Source: JAJPHU01 sp035553375 (GTDB lineage Bacteria > Planctomycetota > Planctomycetia > Gemmatales > Gemmataceae). Taken from it: 64,000 nucleotides of DNA. Below, piece by piece: positions 50,345 through 59,134 of this stretch. Within the stretch, counting starts at the first letter, position 1. Every line of letters begins with the position of its first letter. The notes beneath the pieces are model-generated. The model did not search any database. It was not told where the DNA came from and was given only the letters and a program-made list of their open reading frames with translations. Both the position numbers and the translations under genes were made by a program. The stretch is taken from assembly GCA_035553375.1 (NCBI GenBank), contig DATNCY010000320.1, forward strand, positions 5,572 to 69,571. The letters run 5' to 3'.

Positions 50345-50857
50345 TTACTCTGGCGGTGCGGGGTCGGCGCGAGGGCCGATGCGCGTTGGCACCCGGAAAG
50401 CCTGATGGCAATTGTTGCACTTGATCGCCAGATCGCTCAAGGCGGTGCGGCTACGTTGCAAATCGTGGTTGGCCAACCGGCGGCTAAGGTCGGTCGCCGA
50501 CGCGCGCAGGTCCATGGCGCGGCGCATCCACATATCTCGACCGTCATTACGCGGCGGACGCAACAGCAGCAGATTGCCTGTCTCGGCGATCAACAGTGCC
50601 TGCCCGCGCGCGAACATCCAGGTATCGCCGTCTTGCGGGCCTTTGCCCTCCAGATGCTTTTCCAGAGCGCGATAATTGGGATGGGCCAATCCTTCCATGA
50701 GCAGCTTCGTCTCGGCCACGGCCTCGAAGCGCGGCACGAATTTGGCCTCGGGGTGAGGCAGTAACTCCGGGGCACGCCGAGTCTGCGCGGCCGCGGTCGT
50801 TAGCATGATTCCGCCCGATAACACGGCGAATCCGCACAGTCCGCGAAGGTATCTCAT
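50345..50857 (-). CDS. Periplasmic cytochrome c (c'-like)
   Basis: A 170-residue protein with a signal peptide (GLCGFAVLSGGIMLTTAAAQ). The single heme site is IKCNNCHQAFRV near residue 145, i.e. CxxCH close to the C-terminus, preceded by a mainly helical body. That is the layout of cytochrome c'. Members bind one c-type heme and may carry electrons or bind gases. It starts 12 bp after the Rieske gene, so the two are probably co-transcribed. Confidence 0.85.
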   Translation of the reverse strand: MRYLRGLCGFAVLSGGIMLTTAAAQTRRAPELLPHPEAKFVPRFEAVAETKLLMEGLAHPNYRALEKHLEGKGPQDGDTWMFARGQALLIAETGNLLLLRPPRNDGRDMWMRRAMDLRASATDLSRRLANHDLQRSRTALSDLAIKCNNCHQAFRVPTRIGPRADPAPPE

Positions 50858-50869
50858 CGGCTTCGCCCT

Positions 50870-51220
50870 TTATTTCTTGTTGCTCGTCCCTTCGCTCACC
50901 TGAATCTGCACCAGTTCGCCTTCCACCCGCACCGGATAGGAGTCGATCTTGATGCGTGGATTATCCGCCCATACACCGTCGCACAGCCGAAAACGCCAGG
51001 CGTGCCAGGGACAGGTGACAATGCCTTCCTCGACATAGCCGCCACTGAGCGAGGCACCCATGTGCGGGCAGGTATCATCGATGGCTTGATAGCCGCCCTG
51101 ACTGTGGAAGACGGCGATGAGCCGGCCGCCGACCGTCACGGTTTTGCCCTCCCCCTCGGCCAACTCACCGATGCGGCAAACCGTCCGCCAGACGCCGTCT
51201 CCCTGTTGGCTCTCGCTCAT
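50870..51220 (-). CDS. Rieske [2Fe-2S] ferredoxin (NirD-like)
   Basis: A 116-residue protein from the ATG at 51220 (another in-frame ATG at 51253 would add 11 residues). The cluster ligands are in CPHMGASLS (~50) and CPWHAWRF (~69), the standard C-x-H and C-x2-H Rieske boxes. It has no signal peptide or membrane helix, so it is a soluble Rieske ferredoxin of the NirD or dioxygenase-ferredoxin type. Its redox partner may be the downstream cytochrome c, though that is periplasmic, so partnership is doubtful. Confidence 0.9.
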   Translation of the reverse strand: MSESQQGDGVWRTVCRIGELAEGEGKTVTVGGRLIAVFHSQGGYQAIDDTCPHMGASLSGGYVEEGIVTCPWHAWRFRLCDGVWADNPRIKIDSYPVRVEGELVQIQVSEGTSNKK

Positions 51221-51442
51221 ATGCACTTTCGCTCCGAACGGAAACACAGTCAAACTCCCGGAATCCCACGCGGGAGTCTTACCTTGATTCTACCGGATTT
51301 TCCGGGCGTGTGCATCGCGGGCCTGAGGGTAGCCGAATTGCCTCTCGCACCGCGAGGAAGAGTGGACTTTGCGGTGAATGCCGTCGAGCATTAGAATGCG
51401 CGAAGTGAGAACTCCGACGACGAACTATCATTCTCCTTGCTT

Positions 51443-51500
51443 GCCAGCCCGCAGCGCCAGCAAGGGGGATGACTTCCCCTTGCTGGCGCTGCGGGCTGGC
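51443..51500. repeat. Palindromic repeat, family A
   Basis: Perfect 25-bp arms around 8 nt, between the divergent Rieske and CYTH genes, 28 bp before the CYTH ATG. GGTTTTGTC follows the right arm, as at 23770 and 50325. Confidence 0.95.
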
Positions 51501-51528
51501 AGGTTTTGTCGCAATCGGGACTCCAATC

Positions 51529-52116
51529 ATGCTCGAAATGGAACAAAAATTCGCTCACGCCGACTTTGACGCCATCGAGCGCCGCCTGGCCGAATGGGGT
51601 GCGCGTCCGGGCGAAGAGCAAACCGAGGCCGATCACTATTTCAATGCCCCCGACCGCGACTTCGCGCGCACCGATGAGGCGTTCCGCCTGCGCCGCATCG
51701 GGGAAGCGAACTTCCTGACGTACAAAGGCCCCAAACGCGCGGGGAACGTGAAAGTCCGCACTGAACTGGAGATTCCTCTGCGCGACGGCGATGAGGCGGC
51801 CGAGCAGTTCATGCAGCTGTTGACGCACCTCGGCTATCGTCCGGTCGCCGTGGTCCGCAAACATCGCCGCATGCGTCATCTCCAGAAAGATGCCTTCGCC
51901 CTAACGGTGTGTCTGGACGAGGTTGACGAGTTGGGTCGATTCGCCGAGGTTGAGATTCTCGCCCCGGAAGAACAGGTGGATCAAGTGCGAACGGTGTTGA
52001 CGGAAACCGCCGCCGCGCTGGGTCTGACCGATTTGGAGCCGCGTTCCTATCTCCATTTGTTGCTCGCCGCGCGCGGCACGCCCCAAGCCGCCGACATCCT
52101 GGAGAACGCGCCATGA
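51529..52116 (+). CDS. CYTH-domain protein (CyaB/thiamine-triphosphatase-like)
   Basis: A 195-residue protein from the ATG at 51529; an upstream frame exists only because it reads through a repeat. The CYTH hallmark ExExK is EMEQK at residues 3-7. Later motifs are RTDEAFRLRRIG, FLTYKGPK and VCLDEVDELGRFAEVEI. CYTH enzymes act on triphosphates such as ThTP or inorganic triphosphate, or rarely make cAMP (class IV). The substrate cannot be told. The stop overlaps panC by 4 bp (ATGA), so they are translationally coupled. Confidence 0.9.
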   Translation: MLEMEQKFAHADFDAIERRLAEWGARPGEEQTEADHYFNAPDRDFARTDEAFRLRRIGEANFLTYKGPKRAGNVKVRTELEIPLRDGDEAAEQFMQLLTHLGYRPVAVVRKHRRMRHLQKDAFALTVCLDEVDELGRFAEVEILAPEEQVDQVRTVLTETAAALGLTDLEPRSYLHLLLAARGTPQAADILENAP

Positions 52117-52976
52117 AACCCAGCGTCGTGACGGACATCCCTCCGCTGCGCGAGGCCATCGCCGGCGCGCGCCATCGCGGTCTAACCGTCGGGCTGGTGC
52201 CGACGATGGGAGCGTTGCATCAAGGACACCTTCGTCTCATCGAGACAGCGCGGGCCGAGACGAGGTTTGTCGTCGTGTCTATCTTTGTCAATCCAACACA
52301 GTTTGGGCCGAACGAGGACTTGCAGCGTTATCCGCGTCCGCTGGAGCGCGATCTGGAACTGTGCGAGCAAGCGGGCGTCGATCTCGTCTTTCACCCGGAA
52401 CCGGCTCTCCTGTATCCGCCCGGTTATCGTACCTTCGTCGAGGTGACAGGCTTACAAGAGGTGTTGTGCGGCGCGGCCCGTCCGGGGCACTTTCGCGGCG
52501 TCGCCACGATCGTCTTGAAGTTGTTCAATCTGGTGCAGCCCGATTGCGCCTATTTCGGCCAGAAGGACGCCCAGCAAGCGCGCATCATTCAGCAGATGGT
52601 GCGCGATCTCAACGTGCCCGTCGCGGTGCGTGTCTGTCCTATCGTCCGCGAGGCGGATGGTCTGGCTCTCAGTTCGCGCAACCAGTATCTTGAAGCGGAC
52701 GAGCGCCGCGAGGCGGTGGTCCTCCATTGCGCTCTTGTGGAAGCTCGGCGGCGGATCGAGGCGGGAGAGCGGGACGCCGCCGTGGTGCGTCAGGCGATGA
52801 TGGAACGCATTGCATCCGCCACGGGTGCGGTACTCGATTATGCCGCTGTTGTGGACGCCGACAGTTTGCAACCCCTGGGCCGACTCGTGCCGGGATGTGC
52901 TATTCTGCTGGCTCTCGCCGTCAAGTTCGGCGGCACGCGCTTGATTGACAACCTCCCGATCCAGGTTCCGGTTTAG
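52113..52976 (+). CDS. panC: Pantoate--beta-alanine ligase
   Basis: A 287-residue protein of normal PanC length. It shows the HIGH-like motif LVPTMGALHQGHL (~29-41), VSIFVNPTQFGPNEDL, the central YFGQKDAQQARII and LSSRNQYL (KMSKS-like position). The enzyme joins pantoate and beta-alanine with ATP to make pantothenate for CoA. It overlaps the CYTH gene by 4 bp. No other pantothenate gene is in the window. Confidence 0.96.
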   Translation: MKPSVVTDIPPLREAIAGARHRGLTVGLVPTMGALHQGHLRLIETARAETRFVVVSIFVNPTQFGPNEDLQRYPRPLERDLELCEQAGVDLVFHPEPALLYPPGYRTFVEVTGLQEVLCGAARPGHFRGVATIVLKLFNLVQPDCAYFGQKDAQQARIIQQMVRDLNVPVAVRVCPIVREADGLALSSRNQYLEADERREAVVLHCALVEARRRIEAGERDAAVVRQAMMERIASATGAVLDYAAVVDADSLQPLGRLVPGCAILLALAVKFGGTRLIDNLPIQVPV

Positions 52977-52985
52977 ATAAAACTC

Positions 52986-53047
52986 TACCAGCCCGAAGCG
53001 CAAGCAAGGGTATTTCTTTTCCCTTGCTTGCGCTTCGGGCTGGTAGT
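52986..53047. repeat. Palindromic repeat, family A, variant with mirrored changes
   Basis: Perfect 26-bp arms around a 10-nt loop. The core is CCAGCCCGAAGCGCAAGC, differing from the common core at two positions; both changes are matched on the other arm. Confidence 0.95.
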
Positions 53048-53062
53048 CAAGGTAAAGCCTAC

Positions 53063-54709
53063 ATGCCGCACCCTCTATTCACGCCGGAAGCCCGCTTGCT
53101 GCTGGAGAAGAACGACACCGCGGCGATGGAGGCGTTTTGCGAGACGCTGCACCCGGCCACGGTTGCCGAGTCGCTGGCCGACAACTTCACGGTCGAAGAC
53201 GTTTGGCGTTTCCTCAATACCACGTCGATCACCATTCAGGCGGCGATTTTCGTGTATTTTCCGCTGGAATGGCAGGAACAGCTCGTCGAGGGCACGGGTC
53301 GGCCGCACATGGCCCGGCTGATCGAACAGATGTCGCACGACGATCGCGCCGACCTGCTGCGTCATCTCGATCCCAAGGTGGTGGAGAGTCTGCTCCGCCT
53401 GGTCGATGAGGCCGACCGCCGCGACATCGCCACGCTGGTTAAGTACTCGGAAAACACGGCCGGCGCTCTGATGACGACCGATTACGCCTGGGTGCCGGCC
53501 ACCATTAACGTCGAGCAGGCTTTGGACCGTCTGCGTCTGCAAGCGCCTGACAGCGAGACGATCTATTATGTGTACGTCGTCGATGACCAGCGGCGTCTGC
53601 TCGGCGTGCTGACGCTGCGCGAGTTGATCCTGGCGCCGCGGCGAGCGCCCATCACCGAATTGATGGATGCGCAGCCGCTGACCGTGTTCGTCACCGATGA
53701 CCGCGAGAAGGTCGCCCAGGAAATGACGCATTACGACTTGCTGGCTATCCCCGTACTCGACGAGGAGAAACGTCTGGTCGGCATCGTCACTTATGATGAC
53801 GTGATGGATGTGGTGGTGTCGGAGGCGACCGAAGACGTGCATCGCATGGGCGGCGTCGCTCCGCTGGCCGAGAACTATCTCGAAGCCAGTTTCGTGAAAA
53901 TCTGGTGGAAGCGCGCGTTCTGGCTGTCCTGCTTGTTTGGGGCCGAATTGCTCACGTTCACGGCGTTGTCAACCTTCGAGGATGCCATCGCCGCCGTGGT
54001 GGTGCTGAGCCTGTTCGTGCCGTTGTGCATCTCCACGGGCGGCAATTCCGGTTCGCAGGCCGCCACGCTCATCACCCGCGCCATGGCCTTGGGCCAGGTC
54101 ACGGGCAAGGACTGGCTGCGTGTGCTGCGACACGAAATAGCGATGGGATTGGTGCTGGGCATTACGCTGGGCGTCATCGGCTTCGGCCGCGCCGCCCTGA
54201 CGCCCAAGAGTGTGCGCAGCAGTTCGCCACCGCGACCGGAACAATTTCAGGTCAAGATGAACAAGGAGATTGCCCTGGTTCAGAAAACAGAATCCGAGGG
54301 GTCACTGTGGTGGAAAAAACCCGTCACGATCGTCCACATTCCCAAGGGGCTGGAACAGAGCATGATCGACGATCACGACATCCGCGTTGCCCTACCCGAG
54401 AATACGACCGTGACGACAATCCCTGACCCGGCAGACCCTCAGCGCGTACTCTACAAGTTTCCTGAAAAGTGCAAGGTCTATCATCCTCCCGTCGATCGCT
54501 ACAGGTTGTCGCTGGTCATCTCGCTGGCCGTGGCGTCGATCTGTCTATGGGGTACATTGGTTGGCTCAATGCTGCCGCTGTTCTTTCGGCGTTTGGGCGT
54601 GGACCCCGGCATTGCCTCCAGCCCGTTCGTGGCCACCTTCGTCGATGTGACCGGCATCGTCATCTATTTCTCGATCGCCCGCTATTTCCTGGGCGACTAC
54701 CTGGGCTAA
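53063..54709 (+). CDS. mgtE: MgtE-type magnesium transporter with an extra loop
   Basis: A 548-residue protein from the ATG at 53063; the frame upstream lies in a repeat. Residues 1-~130 are the MgtE N domain (DDRADLLRHLDPKVVESLL), ~140-260 a CBS pair (TDYAWVPATINVEQAL, VGIVTYDDVMDVV), and from ~285 the membrane part with the pore motif STGGNSGSQAATLITRAMAL. A ~100-residue hydrophilic insert (about 382-485, PPRPEQFQVKMNKE to YHPPVDRY) separates the third and fourth helices. Standard MgtE is ~450 residues and lacks it. Mg2+ channels of this family close when cytosolic Mg2+ is high. Confidence 0.92.
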   Translation: MPHPLFTPEARLLLEKNDTAAMEAFCETLHPATVAESLADNFTVEDVWRFLNTTSITIQAAIFVYFPLEWQEQLVEGTGRPHMARLIEQMSHDDRADLLRHLDPKVVESLLRLVDEADRRDIATLVKYSENTAGALMTTDYAWVPATINVEQALDRLRLQAPDSETIYYVYVVDDQRRLLGVLTLRELILAPRRAPITELMDAQPLTVFVTDDREKVAQEMTHYDLLAIPVLDEEKRLVGIVTYDDVMDVVVSEATEDVHRMGGVAPLAENYLEASFVKIWWKRAFWLSCLFGAELLTFTALSTFEDAIAAVVVLSLFVPLCISTGGNSGSQAATLITRAMALGQVTGKDWLRVLRHEIAMGLVLGITLGVIGFGRAALTPKSVRSSSPPRPEQFQVKMNKEIALVQKTESEGSLWWKKPVTIVHIPKGLEQSMIDDHDIRVALPENTTVTTIPDPADPQRVLYKFPEKCKVYHPPVDRYRLSLVISLAVASICLWGTLVGSMLPLFFRRLGVDPGIASSPFVATFVDVTGIVIYFSIARYFLGDYLG

Positions 54710-55275
54710 CCGCAATCTTGTTTACGTTTCGCGGAGGCTTCCGTCTCCACCCCGTAGACGCGGTCATAAGACTCCAGGGCGACGCCGCCCAACCGGTTGG
54801 CGATGCGGCGATACGCCTCACGCCGATAATCCCACTGTTGCGAACGCGGCACCTGTTCCAGCCAGTCATACAAATGAATCTTACAGAGATCCGTTAACTC
54901 GTCTTCCGATAGTTGGACTTGGTCGCCGCTGATGCGATCACGGAAGCGATACGGTTCCTCGCTGCCCACGAGCGCCTGATCGAAGGAAGGGCGGTCCATG
55001 GCGCAATTGAGATAGGCGAGGCGCTCGGCCCGTTCGCCGAGGAGCGCCCGCACGTCGGGGCGGCGTTCCAGCGGCAGAGCGAAGCGCTGGAATCGCTCGG
55101 TGCCGTAGATCGAGTGGAACATACCGGCGCGGCACAGGTCTTCCGTGCAGCCATGCGCTTTCATGTCGTTGTATACGCCGATGACGTGAGCCAAATACGA
55201 CTTGTCCGTATGGCTGACTTGTTCCGTGCCTAATTCCAGTAAGAAGTCGGTTAACTGTTTGAAAGTCGGTGCCAT
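54706..55275 (-). CDS. DUF6817-like helical protein
   Basis: A 189-residue soluble protein. Conserved-looking segments are HVIGVYNDMKAHGCTEDLC, GMFHSIYGTERFQ and ERLAYLNCAMDR. The His and Asp placement (H29, D35, H56) recalls HD-domain proteins and DUF6817, but the metal motif is not strict. GGGAGG precedes the ATG. It converges on mgtE with a 4-bp overlap of the stop codons. No function is established that I know of. Confidence 0.7.
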   Translation of the reverse strand: MAPTFKQLTDFLLELGTEQVSHTDKSYLAHVIGVYNDMKAHGCTEDLCRAGMFHSIYGTERFQRFALPLERRPDVRALLGERAERLAYLNCAMDRPSFDQALVGSEEPYRFRDRISGDQVQLSEDELTDLCKIHLYDWLEQVPRSQQWDYRREAYRRIANRLGGVALESYDRVYGVETEASAKRKQDCG

Positions 55276-55394
55276 CTCCGCCTCCCAGGGTGTTGCGAGA
55301 GTTCAGTACACGCCCGGACTATCAGAGCATACAGGCATCGCGCGGAGCGAACAAGATCGCGGTCGCAAACAGATGCGCCGAAGGGGTTCGCTAT

Positions 55395-55442
55395 GCCAGC
55401 CCGCAGCGCCAGCAAGGGATTCCCTCGCTGGCGCTAGGGGCT
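55395..55442. repeat. Palindromic repeat, family A (decayed right arm)
   Basis: The left arm is intact (55395-55419). The right arm (55421-55442) has two substitutions and an early end, so this copy is eroding. Confidence 0.85.
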
Positions 55443-55461
55443 AATCAAAAAGTTCGGGGTA

Positions 55462-57078
55462 CTACAGTCCCTCGGCCACGACCAGGGCACCGGTCAGACT
55501 GATGATCTGTTGGCCGGCCTGCGTCGGCGTAAGGGGATTGTTGGCGATCGCCGACTCCAGCCCATCAAGCCTATTGAGCAGAGCGGGATCCGAGATGCCT
55601 AGTATCCCTTCCTCCAGGGCCAACACGCTGCCGAATGTCAGGCTTATCTCGTCTAACACCAGGGCCACGGCCTCTCGGCGAGAATGTAGACTGGCCAGCG
55701 TGAACCAGGCGCTCAACGACTGCGTCGCCCCTGCCAGATCGCCTTGGATTTGCTGAGCCACAAAAATGTCGCGGGCAAGCTGTTGTTTCAGGGTAGACAA
55801 CAGATCGGCATGGCCACCGTTGCCACCGGGACCGCCGGGGCTGGGCGCGGGAGGATTGCTGGAGATAAGCGATCCTTGATCGCCCGAAAAGCCCGTTTGG
55901 CCGGACGCGACGCCGTTGGCGCCGCTGCTCAACCACGGCGTGAAGCCGACCTGATGGCTGGGGTCGTCGATGCTTTCGCCGGTGCCGCCCGGATTGTTGG
56001 GGGAGGCAGGTCCGGTGGCCGATCCCCAGAAGTTGCCGGAGGCGTTGAGCAGGCCGCTATACCCGTTGAGATCGAGGTGCAAGCCCGTGGGGAAGCCGGA
56101 GATGCTGTTGTCGTTCAGGGTGACGTTGCTGTTGGCACCGGTGTTGAAATTGCCGATACGCACGCCGTACTTGGTGCCGCCCGCCAAAAGGTTGTTGGTG
56201 ATGTTGATGTTGGTGTCGTTGCCGAACAGACCAATGCCGACGCTGGTGCCGCCGTCGGTGGGCGTGGTGGTATTGGTGATGGTGTTGCCGGTGATGCTGG
56301 AGGACACCGTGGAGTACAGGTAGATTTGCCGGCCATTGGAATCGAGCGTGTTGCCGGAAATGAGGATGTTGGAGGCGGGTTGGTTGGGGTCGGTGCTGCT
56401 GAGGCCAATGCCCGCGTTTTGATTGCCGCTGATGACGTTATTCTGGATGAGGACGTTTTGTAGCGAACCGCCGGCGACGAACTGATCGCTATAGATGCCG
56501 GTGCCGGACCCAGGGCCAGGCTCGTTGTTGTTGCGGATGAGGTTATCCTGAATGACGCTTTGGCCGCCGCTGCCGTTGGCCAGTCCGATGCCGGCGATGT
56601 TGTTCTGAATGATGTTGTTCTGGATGTGCGTGCCGGAGACGCCGCCGGCGATGAGGATGCCGAAACCGAAATTGTTCGCGTTGGTCGCGTCTTCCACCGT
56701 GAAGCCATCGATCGTCACGCCGGAGGCCGTGACGTAGAACGACGTGGAACCGCTGGCTCCTGTTACCACCGACTCCGTGGCGGGGTTGCCGGTGCGGTTG
56801 GGCGATTGTCCGGCGACGCCGACCTGGGCACCCTCAATAGTGACGGCCTTATTGACGGTCACCTTTTCCGCATAGGTTCCCGCATCAACCGTGATGATGT
56901 TCCCCGCCGAGGCGGCGTTAACCGCTGCCTGGATCGTCGCATACGTGGCGTTGCCGATGTGGGCGTCGAGGACGACACGTTCCTCAAGTTGCTCCAGGAA
57001 CAACCGATGAGACGGCGGTTTCGGGGCGCGGCGGATGGGGGAGGGGCGGCGGGAGAACAGGGACCAGACGCTCGACAT
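55462..57078 (-). CDS. Parallel beta-helix surface protein with planctomycete N-terminal motif
   Basis: A 538-residue protein. Residues ~27-41 (LFLEQLEERVVLDA) match the LExLExRxxL(S/D) tract at the start of many planctomycete exported proteins. From ~45 it has DUF1565/NosD-type repeats: AAVNAASAGNIITVDAGTY, GVTIDGFTVEDA, then many N-rich coils (IQNNIIQNN, ISGNQNAGIGLSS, ISGNTLDSNG). A Gly/Pro linker (~410-430) precedes a ~110-residue helical C-terminus. The beta-helix suggests a carbohydrate-binding or lyase fold, but no catalytic residues are evident. GAGGAA precedes the ATG. Confidence 0.85.
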   Translation of the reverse strand: MSSVWSLFSRRPSPIRRAPKPPSHRLFLEQLEERVVLDAHIGNATYATIQAAVNAASAGNIITVDAGTYAEKVTVNKAVTIEGAQVGVAGQSPNRTGNPATESVVTGASGSTSFYVTASGVTIDGFTVEDATNANNFGFGILIAGGVSGTHIQNNIIQNNIAGIGLANGSGGQSVIQDNLIRNNNEPGPGSGTGIYSDQFVAGGSLQNVLIQNNVISGNQNAGIGLSSTDPNQPASNILISGNTLDSNGRQIYLYSTVSSSITGNTITNTTTPTDGGTSVGIGLFGNDTNINITNNLLAGGTKYGVRIGNFNTGANSNVTLNDNSISGFPTGLHLDLNGYSGLLNASGNFWGSATGPASPNNPGGTGESIDDPSHQVGFTPWLSSGANGVASGQTGFSGDQGSLISSNPPAPSPGGPGGNGGHADLLSTLKQQLARDIFVAQQIQGDLAGATQSLSAWFTLASLHSRREAVALVLDEISLTFGSVLALEEGILGISDPALLNRLDGLESAIANNPLTPTQAGQQIISLTGALVVAEGL

Positions 57079-57545
57079 GATGTCATTCCTCTAATGGGGT
57101 TGTCAAAACAGGCGAAGGAGAGATCAGGGGATGCGCGGTCTCGCTCGTTCGCGCGCGGCGACACCGTGAACGCGGCGACTCTCGTTCGTCGTTGAGGCGA
57201 GAGTGAATTGGCAAGGAAGGTAGTGAACCCTGCCGGAAGGTCGAGGCGAAGAAGGGCGTGAGTTCAATCGTGAGGGAGGCCAGTACCGGCTCCTCGCTTA
57301 TCCTATTGGGCCGTTGCTCAGAAGCCAGTTCCCCTCGCGAAATTGCTTGTCGTACCGCCAATACCCCTGAATGCACCTATCGACACGAAAGCATGTTTCG
57401 TGCCGAAAGAACTCTCGGCGGCCGGGTTGACGTTTCTGTCGTATGGGTAATCAGTTGAGGCGAAAAGGGCGGCGAACCGGCGTTCGCCGCGAGGCGGAAA
57501 GCCTTAAGAAATGGATACGGTCGATGTCAACAAGGTTAACGAGGA
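57079..57545. other. 467-bp intergenic region, no gene seen
   Basis: No supported ORF. A hairpin CGACACGAAA / TTTCGTGCCG (57381-57405, one mismatch) lies in the leader of the beta-helix gene. No known palindromic repeat family is present, which is unusual for a gap of this size in the window. Confidence 0.5.
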
Positions 57546-59066
57546 TTAACGGGCCAGGTCGGCGATTTTCCGCGTCTTGTCGAGACTCGTCCCGCATCGC
57601 GCGAACAGGACGGCATCGCCCTGCCGGCCTACCTGTCGCCACAGCGGCGAGCGCTCCACCAACGGCAACAGATCGTGGTGATAGCCACTCGCATCCAACA
57701 GCAGGCAATCGACATCGTAATGGGCCAGGATGTCTTCCCAGTCCGCGCGGCCGCGCGTCACCGCGCCGTATTGCAGCCAAACTTCATCGGGTATGATCTC
57801 GATTCGTCCATCCATGAAAACCGTGTAACGCGGAGCCAGGCTCCAGCCCATATACTCGCCCCAGGCGAAGCGCGTGAAGATGCGGCCGCCCGGCCGCTCA
57901 ACGCTCAGACGATCGGCGATCGCTTGCAGATCGGCCTCGGTGCGATGCGCTCGTCCTGGACGAGATAGGATCGGATTGAACGCTTCGAGCCAGGGCAAAC
58001 TCAGAACCATCGTTAGGACGAGGATCCCGCAGACGGCCGCGTTGCCAAGCGAGGGACGGTCTTCCGTATCGAGTTGCTGCAAGCGCGGCCACAGGTCGGT
58101 TAACTGCGCGGCGAGGATGGGCGTGCAAACGAGCAGCCACCAGGCCACCATGCGAACGGAACCACAGGCCAGCGGCAAGAAACCAAAGATCAGGCAAATC
58201 TCCGTCCAGCGCGGTCGTCGCCTCGACCGAGCGAACAGCGCCAGCAGGAGGAGCAGCGACAACACCCACACCTTGCCGGTTAGCGTGTTCAGACCGGGCG
58301 GCAGCCATTCGTCGATGCGCCGACCGGAGGCGGCATTTGAGGTCAGCCCCACGTATTCGTAGACGTGCCAGCCGTAGGGATTGGCAAGCGTGGCGGCGAC
58401 GCTGGCGATCAGGCTGCCAGCCCGCAGCGCCAGCAAGGGAATCCCTTGCTGGCGCTGCGGGCTGGCGCGCCAAAATCTCTCGATCACAGCCGCCAGCACG
58501 TAGCAGCCGATCAGCACCAGACCGATGGGGAATCCGCCATGCACATTCACCCACATCGCCATCAGCAGCGGCGGCAGAAGCAGCAACCAGCGACGACGCG
58601 CCGCGCCCTCCAGGACGCCGTACAGGATGACGAACAACAGCAGCGAAAGCGTCTGCGGCCGGATGATGAGCAATTGCCACAGTCCGAAAAAAGCGAAGAC
58701 GCCCACGGCGCTCGCGGCGATCAGCGAGCCGGAAAGCCGCCAAGCCAGCGCGACGAGTACCGCCATCATCAGCGTCAGAATGGCGGAGTTCGCCACCTGA
58801 ACCAGCGGCAGCCCGCCCAGCGTATACAGATGATAGGCCATTACCTGCCAGCCCCAGTTCACGTCTTGCAAGGGCTGGCCGGACACCGTGTAGGTGAAAC
58901 AATCGTTGTTGAGCAGCCGGCCCTCGGTGACGATGGCTCGGCCGCGCGCCAGATGGTGCCACAAATCGGTCTGATAGTTGCGGTCGATGGCCGTGGCGAT
59001 AAACACTAAGGCCGGTGCCAGCAAGGCCCGCGTCCAGCGATCGGTGGGAAGCAGCGCGCGAATCAT
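57546..59066 (-). CDS. Polytopic membrane protein, glycosyltransferase-C-like
   Basis: A 506-residue protein from the ATG at 59066 (TTG two codons upstream is also open). It has ~10-11 helices (ALLAPALVFIATAID, LILTLMMAVLVALAW-like segments, LLIIRPQTLSLLLFVILYG). The second region has TDLWHHLARGR and DVNWGWQVMAYHLY, where GT-C-like proteins place acidic catalytic residues. The C-terminal soluble part (GRIFTRFAWGEYMGWSLA, YTVFMDGRIEI, VDCLLLDASGYH) is typical of planctomycete proteins of this kind. A family A palindrome is read in frame at residues 201-217 (RASPQRQQGIPLLALRA), between two membrane segments. Confidence 0.7.
   Translation of the reverse strand: MIRALLPTDRWTRALLAPALVFIATAIDRNYQTDLWHHLARGRAIVTEGRLLNNDCFTYTVSGQPLQDVNWGWQVMAYHLYTLGGLPLVQVANSAILTLMMAVLVALAWRLSGSLIAASAVGVFAFFGLWQLLIIRPQTLSLLLFVILYGVLEGAARRRWLLLLPPLLMAMWVNVHGGFPIGLVLIGCYVLAAVIERFWRASPQRQQGIPLLALRAGSLIASVAATLANPYGWHVYEYVGLTSNAASGRRIDEWLPPGLNTLTGKVWVLSLLLLLALFARSRRRPRWTEICLIFGFLPLACGSVRMVAWWLLVCTPILAAQLTDLWPRLQQLDTEDRPSLGNAAVCGILVLTMVLSLPWLEAFNPILSRPGRAHRTEADLQAIADRLSVERPGGRIFTRFAWGEYMGWSLAPRYTVFMDGRIEIIPDEVWLQYGAVTRGRADWEDILAHYDVDCLLLDASGYHHDLLPLVERSPLWRQVGRQGDAVLFARCGTSLDKTRKIADLAR
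58416..58466. repeat. Palindromic repeat, family A, in frame inside the membrane protein gene
   Basis: Perfect 25-bp arms with a 1-nt loop, exactly 51 bp (17 codons). It is the cleanest palindrome in the window and is translated in a different frame from the helicase copy. Confidence 0.95.
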
Positions 59067-59103
59067 GCGCAACTATAGTTCATGGTTCGCCGCTTGCCCT
59101 TAC

Positions 59104-59128
59104 TCTCTTGCTTGCGCTGCGGGCTGGC
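59104..59128. repeat. Half copy of palindromic repeat, family A
   Basis: Only a right arm (CTTGCTTGCGCTGCGGGCTG) remains, between the membrane protein start and the GH10-like stop. Confidence 0.8.
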
Positions 59129-59134
59129 CGTGAA

